From [Clostridium] symbiosum (GTDB lineage: Bacteria > Bacillota > Clostridia > Lachnospirales > Lachnospiraceae): a stretch of DNA of 64,000 nt. Position numbers and translations under genes: made by a program. The notes below the pieces were generated by a model. It saw nothing but the letters and a program-made list of their open reading frames with translations. It was not told the origin of the DNA and made no database searches. Each line of letters opens with the position of its first letter. Within the stretch, counting starts at the first letter, position 1. The stretch covers positions 52,894-116,893 of the forward strand of contig JAETSN010000002.1 in NCBI GenBank assembly GCA_021769625.1, given 5' to 3'. Shown in pieces: positions 8,315-15,830 of the stretch.

Positions 8315-9076
8315 ATGAGAATGTGGAAAAAAATGACAGCGCTTGTTCTGGCTGCGGCGGTGGCTGTGGGTACGCCATTAGTTGCCTGTGCTGCGCCGAA
8401 CGCCTGGATTGACGGAAATACACCGGAGGAACTCACCAACAGAGTGACGACTACATCAGGGGAGATCATCTGGCCTTCTGTTGTGACGGATTTCCATGCG
8501 ACAGACCTGACGGCACTGGTACCCATTACGCCAATGAATATAGTTGATATGGAGACCGGGGCAAATATCAGCCAGTATGCAGATGCGGAGAGCCATGTCT
8601 ATATTGCAAACAACAGAGAGTACGGGCAGCTTGCAAAATCGGCGCTGGACAGCGCGAGGTGGGCTGTGGGCGCACAGATGGGCCCCAGTTTTACGATGAA
8701 CCTTTTCCTGTATGAAGGTGGTGTCTATAAACCGAGGGAAAGCACCGTTCAGGAGATGGATTTTGTGATGGAGATCCCCAAAAAACTCAGGGATAACACA
8801 AAAGATTTCGCGGTGCTCAGACTGAATGTGGACGGGACGGTATCCTATCTGACAGATCTGGATGCGGATCCGCGGACGATCACCTTCAGAACGAACTATT
8901 TCGGTACATACAGCGTGTACTGCCTCGTGTACGGCGGACATGGATGCTTTGACGCATATAAGCCGGCACCCCAGCTTATACCGGTAGATCAGGCGACTCT
9001 GGCGGCGTGGGCAGCTATGGGAATCCCGACAGACCCGGCAACGCTGGCGGCTTTGGGATTTCAGGCAGTTCAGTAA
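8315..9076 (+). CDS. Secreted protein of unknown function
   Basis: The protein has 253 residues from ATG 8315, placed behind AGGAGGAC. It begins with a clear Sec signal peptide (Arg/Lys start, hydrophobic core ALVLAAAVAVGTPLVA, cleavage near ACAAP). The mature part is about 225 residues, hydrophilic and mixed, with no LPXTG anchor, transmembrane tail or cell-wall-binding repeat, so it is probably released. The C-terminus carries a loose duplication, AAWAAMGIPTDPATLAALGF. A strong promoter and a strong terminator make it a monocistronic, probably well-expressed gene. I do not recognise the family. Confidence 0.8.
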   Translation: MRMWKKMTALVLAAAVAVGTPLVACAAPNAWIDGNTPEELTNRVTTTSGEIIWPSVVTDFHATDLTALVPITPMNIVDMETGANISQYADAESHVYIANNREYGQLAKSALDSARWAVGAQMGPSFTMNLFLYEGGVYKPRESTVQEMDFVMEIPKKLRDNTKDFAVLRLNVDGTVSYLTDLDADPRTITFRTNYFGTYSVYCLVYGGHGCFDAYKPAPQLIPVDQATLAAWAAMGIPTDPATLAALGFQAVQ

Positions 9077-9106
9077 TACCCGGTTTTGGCCGGATAAAGA
9101 AAGCGT

Positions 9107-9137
9107 ATCCCTGCGGTCAAGGCCGCAGGGATTTTTA
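9107..9137 (+). terminator. Rho-independent terminator
   Basis: ATCCCTGCGG, six-base loop, CCGCAGGGAT, followed by TTTT. Ten perfect pairs. Confidence 0.9.
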
Positions 9138-9173
9138 GCGCGAAGCGCGCGGTCTTTGGTTGAGGACAGGAAT

Positions 9174-9404
9174 ATGAGGAAGATAGAATTTAAGATGGAA
9201 CGCCCCGGCCTGCTGAAAGAGGGAGACAAGATCACCGTGACGGAAGGGGTGCTCCCCAGCAACTACTATTACACGATAGACCCGTCTCTGGCGATGTCGG
9301 GTAATTTTCCTTTCTCGGAGCGGATGCTTGCAAGAGAGGGAATTGTAGTCAGTGTGGAAGAGCGTTCGGCAGGATATTATGTGACCGCGGAATTTGAGGA
9401 GTGA
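9174..9404 (+). CDS. Small protein of unknown function
   Basis: The product has 76 residues from ATG 9174 with GAGGACAGG upstream. It is soluble, with no signal or membrane segment. The sequence (for example LKEGDKITVTEGVLPSNYYY and the final YYVTAEFEE) suggests a small beta-rich fold. It follows the terminator of the preceding gene and lies 70 bases before ridA. Family not recognised. Confidence 0.6.
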   Translation: MRKIEFKMERPGLLKEGDKITVTEGVLPSNYYYTIDPSLAMSGNFPFSERMLAREGIVVSVEERSAGYYVTAEFEE

Positions 9405-9474
9405 AGTTACAAAGGACGGGCATTCCCCGCATAGGTTTCAGCACCTGCGGAGCAGATGACAGGAGGACATTGTT

Positions 9475-9849
9475 ATGTTAAGAAAAATAGCAACAGACAA
9501 GGCGCCGGCGGCGATCGGGCCGTATTCACAGGGAATCATCGCAAACGGATTTCTATTTGCATCCGGACAGATCCCGATCAATCCCGCGACGGGAGGGATC
9601 GAAGGGGAAAATATCACGGAGCAGGCGGAACTTGTGATGAAAAATATCGGCGAAATCTTGAAGGAGGCGGGCACCACCTATGAAAATGTGGTGAAGACCA
9701 CCTGTTTTCTGGCGGATATGGCGGATTTTGGAGCATTTAATGCGGTTTATGAAAAATATTTTACGGGAAAGCCTGCGAGAAGCTGCGTGGCGGTAAAGCA
9801 GCTCCCGAAAGATGTACTTTGCGAAGTGGAAGTGATCAGCATAGTTTGA
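9475..9849 (+). CDS. ridA: RidA family enamine/imine deaminase
   Basis: RidA hydrolyses reactive enamine and imine intermediates, such as 2-aminoacrylate, released by pyridoxal-phosphate enzymes, protecting those enzymes in the cytoplasm. The 124-residue product has the family length and signature stretches: an early APAAIGPYSQGI, the central FASGQIPINPATG, and the C-terminal PARSCVAVKQLPKDVLCEVEVI with the conserved active-site Arg in PARS. GGAGGA lies before ATG 9475. It stands alone between an unknown small gene and a kinase-like gene. Confidence 0.95.
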   Translation: MLRKIATDKAPAAIGPYSQGIIANGFLFASGQIPINPATGGIEGENITEQAELVMKNIGEILKEAGTTYENVVKTTCFLADMADFGAFNAVYEKYFTGKPARSCVAVKQLPKDVLCEVEVISIV

Positions 9850-9884
9850 ACACAGGGCGGCTGCGGCGTATAACTTTCGTTTTA

Positions 9885-9925
9885 TTCCCGCGACTGATGA
9901 GCCGGGTGCCGTGCTTGCGGCGGGA
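9885..9925 (-). repeat. Fragment of intergenic repeat family A
   Basis: Read on the complementary strand this matches about 37 bases of the 3' half of the repeats at 1731-1830 and 56402-56500 (the GCACGGCAC..GGCTCA..CGCGG stretch), with several substitutions. Confidence 0.5.
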
Positions 9926-9928
9926 GTA

Positions 9929-9956
9929 TTGACTTTCAGATGACTTAGCGTAATAT
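9929..9956 (+). promoter_or_regulatory. Probable promoter of the kinase-like gene
   Basis: TTGACT, 16-bp spacer, TAATAT; start near 9963. Confidence 0.5.
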
Positions 9957-9979
9957 CAATAACAGAAATGGGAAAAATT

Positions 9980-10480
9980 ATGTCAGAAAAAAATAATATC
10001 ATCCTGATCGGCATGCCCGGAGCGGGAAAAAGTACCGTAGGAGTCGTGCTGGCAAAAAAGAGAGGCTGTCGCTTTCTGGACAGCGATCTGCTGATACAGG
10101 AGAAATATGACGCCCTGCTGCACGAACTGATCGCAGAACATGGAACAGAAGGCTTCTGGAAGATCGAGGAGGGGGTAAACGCTTCTATCCGTGCAAAGCG
10201 TACAGTCATAGCCACCGGCGGCAGCGTGATATACGGTCCTGCGGCGATGGCGCACTTTAAGGAGATCGGTACGATCGTTTATTTAAAACTTTCCTGCGAG
10301 ACGATCCGGGAGCGGCTCGGGGATTTACATGAGCGGGGGGTGACTCTGCGGGAAGGACAGACGCTGGAGGATCTGTATCGGGAGAGGGTGCCTCTCTATG
10401 AAAAATATGCGGATGTCGTATTGGACTGCGAAAAAAAGAGGATCCGTGAGATCGTGGATGAACTTGGAAAAATCGAATAG
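9980..10480 (+). CDS. Shikimate-kinase-like P-loop kinase
   Basis: The protein has about 166 residues. The Walker A motif GMPGAGKST and the acidic FLDSD motif match shikimate kinase, and RERVPLYEKYADVV resembles its C-terminal lid/adenine region. Two shikimate-binding signatures are altered: the usual GGG triplet is ATGGS and the usual FRxxE after the acidic motif is FWKIEEG, without the Arg. The enzyme may therefore use another small hydroxyl substrate, or be a divergent shikimate kinase. No aromatic pathway genes are nearby. Start is uncertain: ATG 9968 is almost leaderless from the predicted promoter, while ATG 9980 has a weak GGGA and fits the family N-terminus better. Confidence 0.75.
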   Translation: MSEKNNIILIGMPGAGKSTVGVVLAKKRGCRFLDSDLLIQEKYDALLHELIAEHGTEGFWKIEEGVNASIRAKRTVIATGGSVIYGPAAMAHFKEIGTIVYLKLSCETIRERLGDLHERGVTLREGQTLEDLYRERVPLYEKYADVVLDCEKKRIREIVDELGKIE

Positions 10481-10518
10481 AAGGAGACCAGACCGGTCTC
10501 CGGTATAAAAAAGAAACG

Positions 10519-10574
10519 GAATAAAAAAGAAAATCTTCCGCATACTAGTTCCAAAGGTATGTGGAGGTTTTTTT
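10519..10574 (+). promoter_or_regulatory. Sigma-G-type promoter overlapped by a terminator-like hairpin
   Basis: GAATA (10519-10523), 17-bp spacer and CATACTA (10541-10547) match the sigma-G consensus gHATR/CATXHTA. Overlapping this, CTTCCGCATAC (10535-10545) pairs with GTATGTGGAGG (10557-10567), followed by seven T and the ATG of spoVAE. The right arm contains the ribosome site. A forespore transcript would start inside the loop and lack the left arm, so only read-through RNA could fold the hairpin. Confidence 0.7.
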
Positions 10575-10931
10575 ATGGATTATTTTCATGCGTTTTGGGT
10601 CGGCGGGCTGATCTGCGCGCTGGCCCAGATATTATTAGAAAGAACTAAAATGCTGCCGGGCCGGATCATGGTGCTGCTTGTATGTACCGGCGCAGTGCTC
10701 AGTTTTATCGGTCTCTATGATCCCCTGGCGGAGTTTGCCGGCGCCGGCGTCACCGTCCCTCTCATGGGATTTGGCCACAATCTGATGAAAGGCGTCCGCG
10801 AGGCGGTAGACGAAAACGGCTTCATCGGCCTCTTTATGGGCGGCTTTAAAGCCGCCGCTGTAGGAACCGGCGCCGCCCTGATCTTCGGCTATCTGGCGAG
10901 CCTGATCTTCCAGCCTAAGATGAAGAAGTAG
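10575..10931 (+). CDS. spoVAE: Stage V sporulation protein AE (SpoVAEb-type)
   Basis: SpoVAE is an inner forespore membrane component of the SpoVA dipicolinic-acid channel. The 118-residue product matches the family in length and in hydrophobic layout, with three or four membrane segments (about 2-20, 30-50, 62-80 region and 88-112). It has characteristic stretches AFWVGGLICALAQILLE near the start and FGHNLMKGVREAVDENGFIG in the middle. GTGGAGG lies before a T-run and ATG 10575. It stands alone here, separated from spoVAD by 7.6 kb of unrelated genes. Confidence 0.92.
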   Translation: MDYFHAFWVGGLICALAQILLERTKMLPGRIMVLLVCTGAVLSFIGLYDPLAEFAGAGVTVPLMGFGHNLMKGVREAVDENGFIGLFMGGFKAAAVGTGAALIFGYLASLIFQPKMKK

Positions 10932-10939
10932 TTAACGAC

Positions 10940-11113
10940 GGCGGACGCGGGTATTGACTGATTGATATGAAAGTCGAACTGCGGCATTGGGAAAACCAGC
11001 CATGAGGGCGACATAGATTCTGTGAAGACTGTAAAAAAACACCGACGCTTAGCGAGGCTTCTCACGAACTTAGTGACTGTTATCATTTAGTTAGCGCCTT
11101 ACCCGCGTCCGCC
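10940..11113. repeat. 174-bp element with 14-bp terminal inverted repeats
   Basis: GGCGGACGCGGGTA (10940-10953) is perfectly complementary to 11100-11113. The interior contains AACCAGCC followed by a GAGGG-ACATA stretch also found in the large palindrome at 58331-58360, and a TATCATTTAGTTA stretch resembling 58310-58326. No coding capacity. It fills most of the gap between spoVAE and the muramidase. Confidence 0.65.
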
Positions 11114-11184
11114 CTAGCAATGTTCAAATTTTTCACTTCCAACATTTCCCGCATGATACAAAAGTTAAGTTTTTGTGAAATCTA

Positions 11185-11213
11185 TTGCGGGAAAAGAAAA
11201 GGAATGGTATCGT
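11185..11213 (+). promoter_or_regulatory. Possible promoter of the GH25 gene
   Basis: TTGCGG, 17-bp spacer, TATCGT. The -35 also forms the right arm of a short inverted repeat (TTTCCCGCA at 11145-11153). Confidence 0.4.
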
Positions 11214-11257
11214 AAAAACAGACGTATATTTATAAAGAAAACGCGGTAAGGATACCT

Positions 11258-12409
11258 ATGGATAACAGAGAAAACATAAAGCGGAAGGGCTCAAGAAGCA
11301 GACTGCAAAAGCGTGTGCGCGTACTGGCGGTCATCACCAGCCTTTCTGTCATCATAACTTTTACAACGATCATAACAAGTATCGCTGTATGCCTCTATTT
11401 TAAGAAGCAGAGCAACGAGATGGAAGCTTTTGCCGAAGAAGCGCTGCAGGAAAAGGAAGAGGAGAGCGAAGAGGCAGTGGAAGCTGTTTCCAATGAGATA
11501 GTCTACACGCAGGAAGAGGTGGATACCATGGTGACCACGGCGGTCACCAATGCTATCGACAATGCGGATTCGGAGCTTCTGCAGATCCTGCGGGGCAGGC
11601 TGGAAAACGGGGACGGAACGATGGCGATCCTGCGGGACCTGTATCCGGAACATGTGGTGATGCTGGATTCCGGCCAGTATTATTTCCTGCCGCTACAGGA
11701 AGATCTGGCGATGAATACATATGTGGATGAGAATTTTGTCGCGGAAGAAAACGGGCTTGTGTCCTACCAGAAGGACGGAGAAACGCTGACCAGAAAGGGG
11801 ATCGATGTCTCCAAATATCAGGGGGAGATCGACTGGGAAGCGGTCAAAAATGACGGGATAGACTATGCTATCATCCGGGTGGGCATCCGCGGTTACAGCG
11901 AAGGCGGCATCGTGGAAGATGAATTTTTCCGCCGGAATATAGAAGGCGCTATCGCAAATGAGATCCCTGTGGGCGTATATTTCTTTACACAGGCGATCAA
12001 TGAGGCGGAGGCGCTGGAGGAGGCGGATTTTGTGATCGAAATGCTGCAGGGTTACCAATTGACTTATCCGGTCTATCTGGATATCGAGGATGTCAAAAAG
12101 GAAAGCTGCCGCACTAACGGCCTGACCGTGGAAGAGAGGACAAACAATGCGAAGGTTTTTCTGGAACGGATCAGGGAGGCGGGATATGAGCCGGCGCTGT
12201 ACGGCAATATGAAGTCCTTCCTGCTGATGGTGGATCTGGCTTCGCTGGAACAGTATGACAAATGGTTCGCGGGCTATACGCTGCCGATCTACTATCCTTA
12301 TGAGTATAAGATGCTGCAGTATTCCGAAAAAGGAAGGGTGGCGGGCGTTCCCGCGGCGGTGGATGTGAATATCTGTTTTAAGGATTATGAAGATACGGCG
12401 CAGCAGTGA
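11258..12409 (+). CDS. Membrane-anchored GH25 muramidase
   Basis: The GH25 family cleaves the beta-1,4 bond between N-acetylmuramic acid and N-acetylglucosamine in peptidoglycan. The 383-residue protein has a basic cytoplasmic N-terminus, one membrane segment (about 25-47), a Glu-rich extracellular stalk (about 50-180) and a C-terminal GH25 domain (about 183-380). The domain opens with KGIDVSKYQGEIDW, containing the first catalytic-site Asp, and has VYFFTQA and YPVYLDIEDV, the latter carrying the Asp-x-Glu active-site pair. An N-terminal anchor without a signal cleavage site suggests action at the membrane face, for example in wall remodelling. Confidence 0.9.
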   Translation: MDNRENIKRKGSRSRLQKRVRVLAVITSLSVIITFTTIITSIAVCLYFKKQSNEMEAFAEEALQEKEEESEEAVEAVSNEIVYTQEEVDTMVTTAVTNAIDNADSELLQILRGRLENGDGTMAILRDLYPEHVVMLDSGQYYFLPLQEDLAMNTYVDENFVAEENGLVSYQKDGETLTRKGIDVSKYQGEIDWEAVKNDGIDYAIIRVGIRGYSEGGIVEDEFFRRNIEGAIANEIPVGVYFFTQAINEAEALEEADFVIEMLQGYQLTYPVYLDIEDVKKESCRTNGLTVEERTNNAKVFLERIREAGYEPALYGNMKSFLLMVDLASLEQYDKWFAGYTLPIYYPYEYKMLQYSEKGRVAGVPAAVDVNICFKDYEDTAQQ

Positions 12410-12478
12410 CAGATTCCGCAAAAGAAGCGGAAGGAAAATGTGCCAGCCTGTACCGGCAGTACAAAGGAGAAAACGGAT

Positions 12479-12772
12479 ATGACAGTATTTCAGGTTGTTT
12501 TATATTATCTCATTACAATGAATCTGCTGGGATTTTTGTTTATGGGACTGGACAAATGGAAAGCAAAAAAGCGTGCCTGGAGAATTCCGGAGGCAACGCT
12601 TCTGCTGATCGCCGCACTTGGCGGCGCAGTCGGTTCTATCATTGGAATGCATCTGTTCCATCATAAAACAAGACACTGGTATTTTGTGTATGGCATCCCG
12701 GTTATGCTGGCGATCCATATCCTGCTGATTCTTTTTATCTGGAAGGGACCAGTGCAGTTTATCCTGCTGTAA
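12479..12772 (+). CDS. DUF1294 family small membrane protein
   Basis: The product has 97 residues and about three hydrophobic segments. It shows the family's typical pattern: a first helix ending FMGLDKWKAKKRAWRIPE, a second helix LLLIAALGGAVGSIIGM, then HHKTRHWYFVYGIP before the last helix. Function of the family is unknown. ATG 12479 has AAGGAG upstream. It is convergent with degV, 21 bases apart, and no terminator is evident between them. Confidence 0.85.
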   Translation: MTVFQVVLYYLITMNLLGFLFMGLDKWKAKKRAWRIPEATLLLIAALGGAVGSIIGMHLFHHKTRHWYFVYGIPVMLAIHILLILFIWKGPVQFILL

Positions 12773-12793
12773 AATTGCATCATCATTTTCTGA

Positions 12794-13633
12794 TCAGATC
12801 GCTACGATAACACCGCCCTCATTGGCGTACATAGAGCTGACGCCCGCAGTATCGAGTATTTTCACATTTCTGAATTTTGCCCGTGCGAGCAGCAGGTCTT
12901 TCATCAGGGCTGCCCTGGAAGGACAGTTGCAGTGAGAGATATAAAGTACCTTAGATTCCAGATTCTTTCCTTCACTGACAATGGTGTCAGCCATTTTGAT
13001 GAGGGCTTTTTTGATACCGACAGCCTGCCCTTTCTGAATGATGACACCTCTGTCAGCTCCCATGACGGGCTTGATGCTGAGGGTAGAGGCGATCAGGGCC
13101 TTGACGCCGGTAAGTCTGCCGTTCTTGCGCAGGGTGTCCAGATTGTCCAGTACAAAATAGGTACTCATGGCACTGCGGAAAGCCTCCAGTTTTTTTACGA
13201 TCTGCGAAAAACTCATAACGCCTTCTTCTTCCCATTCCATGATCTTCATAGCGAGCTGGGTCTCACCGATACTGGCGGACTCAGAATCACAGACATAAAT
13301 ATCCTTTGGGCCGAATTCTTCTTCATAAAGATTTTTTCCAAGTACAGCACTGCTGTAACTGCCGCTCAAATGGGAGGATAAAGTGACGCAGTAAATATGC
13401 TCCGCATCGGACGCATAAGCATTTTTATAGCGCTCCGGTGAGGGGCAGGCGGATTTGGGACATTTCGGATAGTCGGCAACCTTATTCAGGAAATCCTGCT
13501 GGTCAAATGTCTCATCATCCAGAATCCGGTATTCGCCGACCTCCAATGTCAGCGGGACACGCTCAAAACGAGGATCATTTTTATATTCATCGGGAAGCTC
13601 ACAACAACTGTCAACCACAATCTTATAACGCAT
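12794..13633 (-). CDS. DegV family fatty-acid-binding protein
   Basis: DegV-type proteins bind fatty acids; FakB homologues present them to the FakA kinase. The 279-residue protein fits the family length and pattern: N-terminal VDSCCELP, the CPSPERYKNAY segment, VTLSSHLSGSYSSA with the lipid-carboxylate-binding serines, and FVLDNLDTLRKNGRLTG in the middle. It ends with a glycine-containing GGVIVAI stretch. The gene has GGAG before its start and its own promoter upstream; no fakA-like partner is adjacent. Confidence 0.93.
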   Translation of the reverse strand: MRYKIVVDSCCELPDEYKNDPRFERVPLTLEVGEYRILDDETFDQQDFLNKVADYPKCPKSACPSPERYKNAYASDAEHIYCVTLSSHLSGSYSSAVLGKNLYEEEFGPKDIYVCDSESASIGETQLAMKIMEWEEEGVMSFSQIVKKLEAFRSAMSTYFVLDNLDTLRKNGRLTGVKALIASTLSIKPVMGADRGVIIQKGQAVGIKKALIKMADTIVSEGKNLESKVLYISHCNCPSRAALMKDLLLARAKFRNVKILDTAGVSSMYANEGGVIVAI

Positions 13634-13691
13634 TTATTTTCTCCATTTCTCTTTCTAAAAAACCCTGTCATCTAGTTTTGATTACTACATG

Positions 13692-13720
13692 ATAATATCA
13701 TAAGAAAACGCCCATTGCAA
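13692..13720 (-). promoter_or_regulatory. Promoter of the degV-family gene
   Basis: On the complementary strand: TTGCAA, 17-bp spacer, TATTAT, reading toward the start at 13633. Confidence 0.65.
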
Positions 13721-13838
13721 TAGTATATAGAAAAATTTTGTGCTATACTGGTTATATTATTCACGGATATTATATCAACACCGGGCGCGGCGGGTGTGTG
13801 CCGCGGGGGGTATCATGTATGAAAGGAGCTGGGAAAAT

Positions 13839-14717
13839 ATGGAATTTTGTTTGAAGAACGGAGAACTGGAAGTGGAGATCTGCTCGAAGGGGGCGGAGCT
13901 GGTCTCCCTGAAACGAGAGGGCAGGGAGTATATGTGGAGCGCCGATCCGGCATACTGGGGCAGAACCGCGCCGATCCTTTTTCCCTTTGTGGGAGGTCTG
14001 AGGGGAAAGCAGTACCGCTATCAGGGAAAGACCTATGAGATGGGACAGCACGGATTTGCGCGGGATATGGAGTTCACGCCTGTTTCCCAGACGGAAAATA
14101 CGCTGGTGATGCGGCTTTGTGAGACTGCGGAGACAATGGAAAAGTACCCTTTCCGTTTTTTGCTGGAACTTTCTTACGAGGTGAGAGAGGAAGGACTGCT
14201 CGTGGGCTGGCGTGTAAAAAATACGGATGAAAAAACGCTGTATTTTTCCATCGGCGGGCATCCGGCCTTCAATTGCCCGATGGAGGGAAGGGGAAGCCAG
14301 AGCGACTATATGCTCCGCTTTATGAAAGAGGGAAAGCCGCTGCAGGAGATCGTCTCAGCCGTGATAGACGGTGGGCTGGTGGGGGAAGATACGCTGGAGT
14401 TCGGGCTGGAAGACGGCTATCTGCCGGTGACGCCGGATCTGTTCGACACGGATACGATCGTTCTGGAGGGCGGACAGACGGATGAAGTCTCCCTGTGTGA
14501 TCCGGACGGAAAGGAGTATATCAGGGTGAATTTTGATATGCCGCTTGTCGGAATCTGGACGCCGATCCAGAAAAACGCGCCGTTCCTGTGCATCGAACCC
14601 TGGTGCGGAAGATGCGACGACGCGGACTTTGAGGGAGAACTGCCGGAGAAAAGATGGGGGAATGCGCTGGAGCCGTCGGAGGAATTTACGGCGTCTTATA
14701 CGATCTCGGTGAGTTAG
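13839..14717 (+). CDS. Aldose 1-epimerase-family protein (LacX-like)
   Basis: Members interconvert alpha and beta anomers of hexoses or act on related phosphosugars. The 292-residue protein shows the galactose-mutarotase-like fold markers: GAELVSLKREGREYMWSADP near the N-terminus, ILFPFVGGLRGKQYRYQGK, GQHGFARDM with a conserved His, FSIGGHPAFNCP with a second conserved His, and the C-terminal CIEPWCGRCD with the general-base Glu region. Start chosen at ATG 13839 with AAAGGAG upstream; ATG 13815 is an in-frame alternative. It is not linked to a sugar operon here, so its substrate is open. Confidence 0.88.
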   Translation: MEFCLKNGELEVEICSKGAELVSLKREGREYMWSADPAYWGRTAPILFPFVGGLRGKQYRYQGKTYEMGQHGFARDMEFTPVSQTENTLVMRLCETAETMEKYPFRFLLELSYEVREEGLLVGWRVKNTDEKTLYFSIGGHPAFNCPMEGRGSQSDYMLRFMKEGKPLQEIVSAVIDGGLVGEDTLEFGLEDGYLPVTPDLFDTDTIVLEGGQTDEVSLCDPDGKEYIRVNFDMPLVGIWTPIQKNAPFLCIEPWCGRCDDADFEGELPEKRWGNALEPSEEFTASYTISVS

Positions 14718-14830
14718 CGAAGTAAATCCCGAAAGCGTGCCTGCACGCTATGTAAGAGTCGGCAGGAAAAGCAGATGAAATGCCGAGTTTGCGAAGCAAA
14801 TCTCGAAAGCGTGCCTGCACGCTTTGTGAT
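14711..14830. repeat. Two tandem copies of a 46-bp motif, 74 bp apart
   Basis: Units at 14711-14756 and 14785-14830 share GCGAAG.AAAT, then CGAAAGCGTGCCTGCACGCT with an internal GCGTGC/GCACGC palindrome. The first copy overlaps the stop codon of the preceding gene, so the element supplies the last codons of that protein. Confidence 0.7.
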
Positions 14831-14838
14831 AGGACGTA

Positions 14839-14885
14839 CCCTGCTTACATAATTATGTAAAAAGAGATGTTTTATGTAAGCGGGG
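14839..14885 (+). promoter_or_regulatory. Hairpin covering the pdaA ribosome site
   Basis: CCCTGCTTACATAA (14839-14852) pairs with TTATGTAAGCGGGG (14872-14885) with one wobble. The GGGG at the end of the right arm is the only plausible ribosome site for ATG 14892. Confidence 0.55.
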
Positions 14886-14891
14886 TAATTT

Positions 14892-15830
14892 ATGGAAAAG
14901 AAACAGGGAAAGATTAACAGTAAGAAACTGATGAAAACGGTTTTCTGGGCGGCGATACTGGTACTGGTGCTGTTTTTCGGGAAAAAACTCCTGCCGGGAG
15001 ATAATACGGGTGGAGAAAACGGCAGCGATGTATCAGGCAATGATGGCGCGGTAAGCTATCGGGAAAACGACGGAGATGAGATACAAAGAGGCGTGACCGT
15101 TGTATCCTACGGCGGGGAGCAGTATGTGGAGGCCTCCGCCTCGGGGAGCTGGGGGCTCGGCTTCGGGGCGGACGGCAGCGAGACGCAGCCTTCCGGCAGC
15201 CTTTCCAAGGAAGAACTGGCAAAATATGACGCATGGTTTCTGGGGGACGACAAGGAGAAGGTGCTCTATCTGACCTTTGACTGCGGCTATGAGAACGGCA
15301 ATACGGAAAATATTTTAAATGCGCTGCAAAAGCATAACGCAAAGGCGACGTTCTTTGTGGTGGGGCATTTTCTGGAGAGCGCGCCGGATCTGGTGAAGCG
15401 GATGCAGGCGGAAGGGCATATGGTGGGAAACCACACCTGGCATCATCCCGACATGGACACCATCTCCTCGGAGGATAAATTCCGCGAGGAACTGGAACTG
15501 GTGGCGGATAAATATCAGGAGATCACAGGAGCGGAGTTGAATCATTTCTACCGCCCGCCGCAGGGAAAATATAATCTGAACAATCTGGAAATGGCACAGA
15601 AGCTGGGCTATAAAACGATATTCTGGAGCCTTGCCTATGTGGACTGGAATGTGGACGCCCAGCCGTCGAGGGAAGAGGCGTTCTCAAAATTGACCGGCAG
15701 AGTCCACCCGGGGGCTGTTGTGCTTTTGCATAACACATCCAAAACCAACGGGGAGATCCTGGATGAACTGCTGACCAAGTGGGAAGGAATGGGGTACCGG
15801 TTCGGTACTTTAGAGGATTTGACAAAATGA
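14892..15830 (+). CDS. pdaA: Polysaccharide deacetylase, PdaA-type (muramic delta-lactam formation)
   Basis: PdaA removes the N-acetyl group from muramic acid during formation of the muramic delta-lactam of spore cortex, the mark recognised by germination lytic enzymes. The 312-residue protein has an N-terminal signal/anchor (about 14-33), a low-complexity linker (35-105) and a CE4 domain. Visible metal and catalytic motifs are YLTFDCGYENG, HTWHHPD and the RPPQGKYN box. The Cys after TFD, where canonical deacetylases have D or N, and the GYENGNT continuation are as in PdaA rather than in chitin deacetylases. The stop overlaps the next start by four bases. Confidence 0.88.
   Translation: MEKKQGKINSKKLMKTVFWAAILVLVLFFGKKLLPGDNTGGENGSDVSGNDGAVSYRENDGDEIQRGVTVVSYGGEQYVEASASGSWGLGFGADGSETQPSGSLSKEELAKYDAWFLGDDKEKVLYLTFDCGYENGNTENILNALQKHNAKATFFVVGHFLESAPDLVKRMQAEGHMVGNHTWHHPDMDTISSEDKFREELELVADKYQEITGAELNHFYRPPQGKYNLNNLEMAQKLGYKTIFWSLAYVDWNVDAQPSREEAFSKLTGRVHPGAVVLLHNTSKTNGEILDELLTKWEGMGYRFGTLEDLTK

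Noticed and set aside
8127..8318. A 63-codon ORF upstream of the secreted protein
   Set aside because: It begins inside the promoter hexamers, lacks a ribosome site and looks like untranslated leader.
10481..10520. Terminator GGAGACC-AGACC-GGTCTCC after the kinase-like gene
   Set aside because: The stem is good but is followed by GGTATAAAAAAG rather than a T-run on the plus strand; left uncalled.
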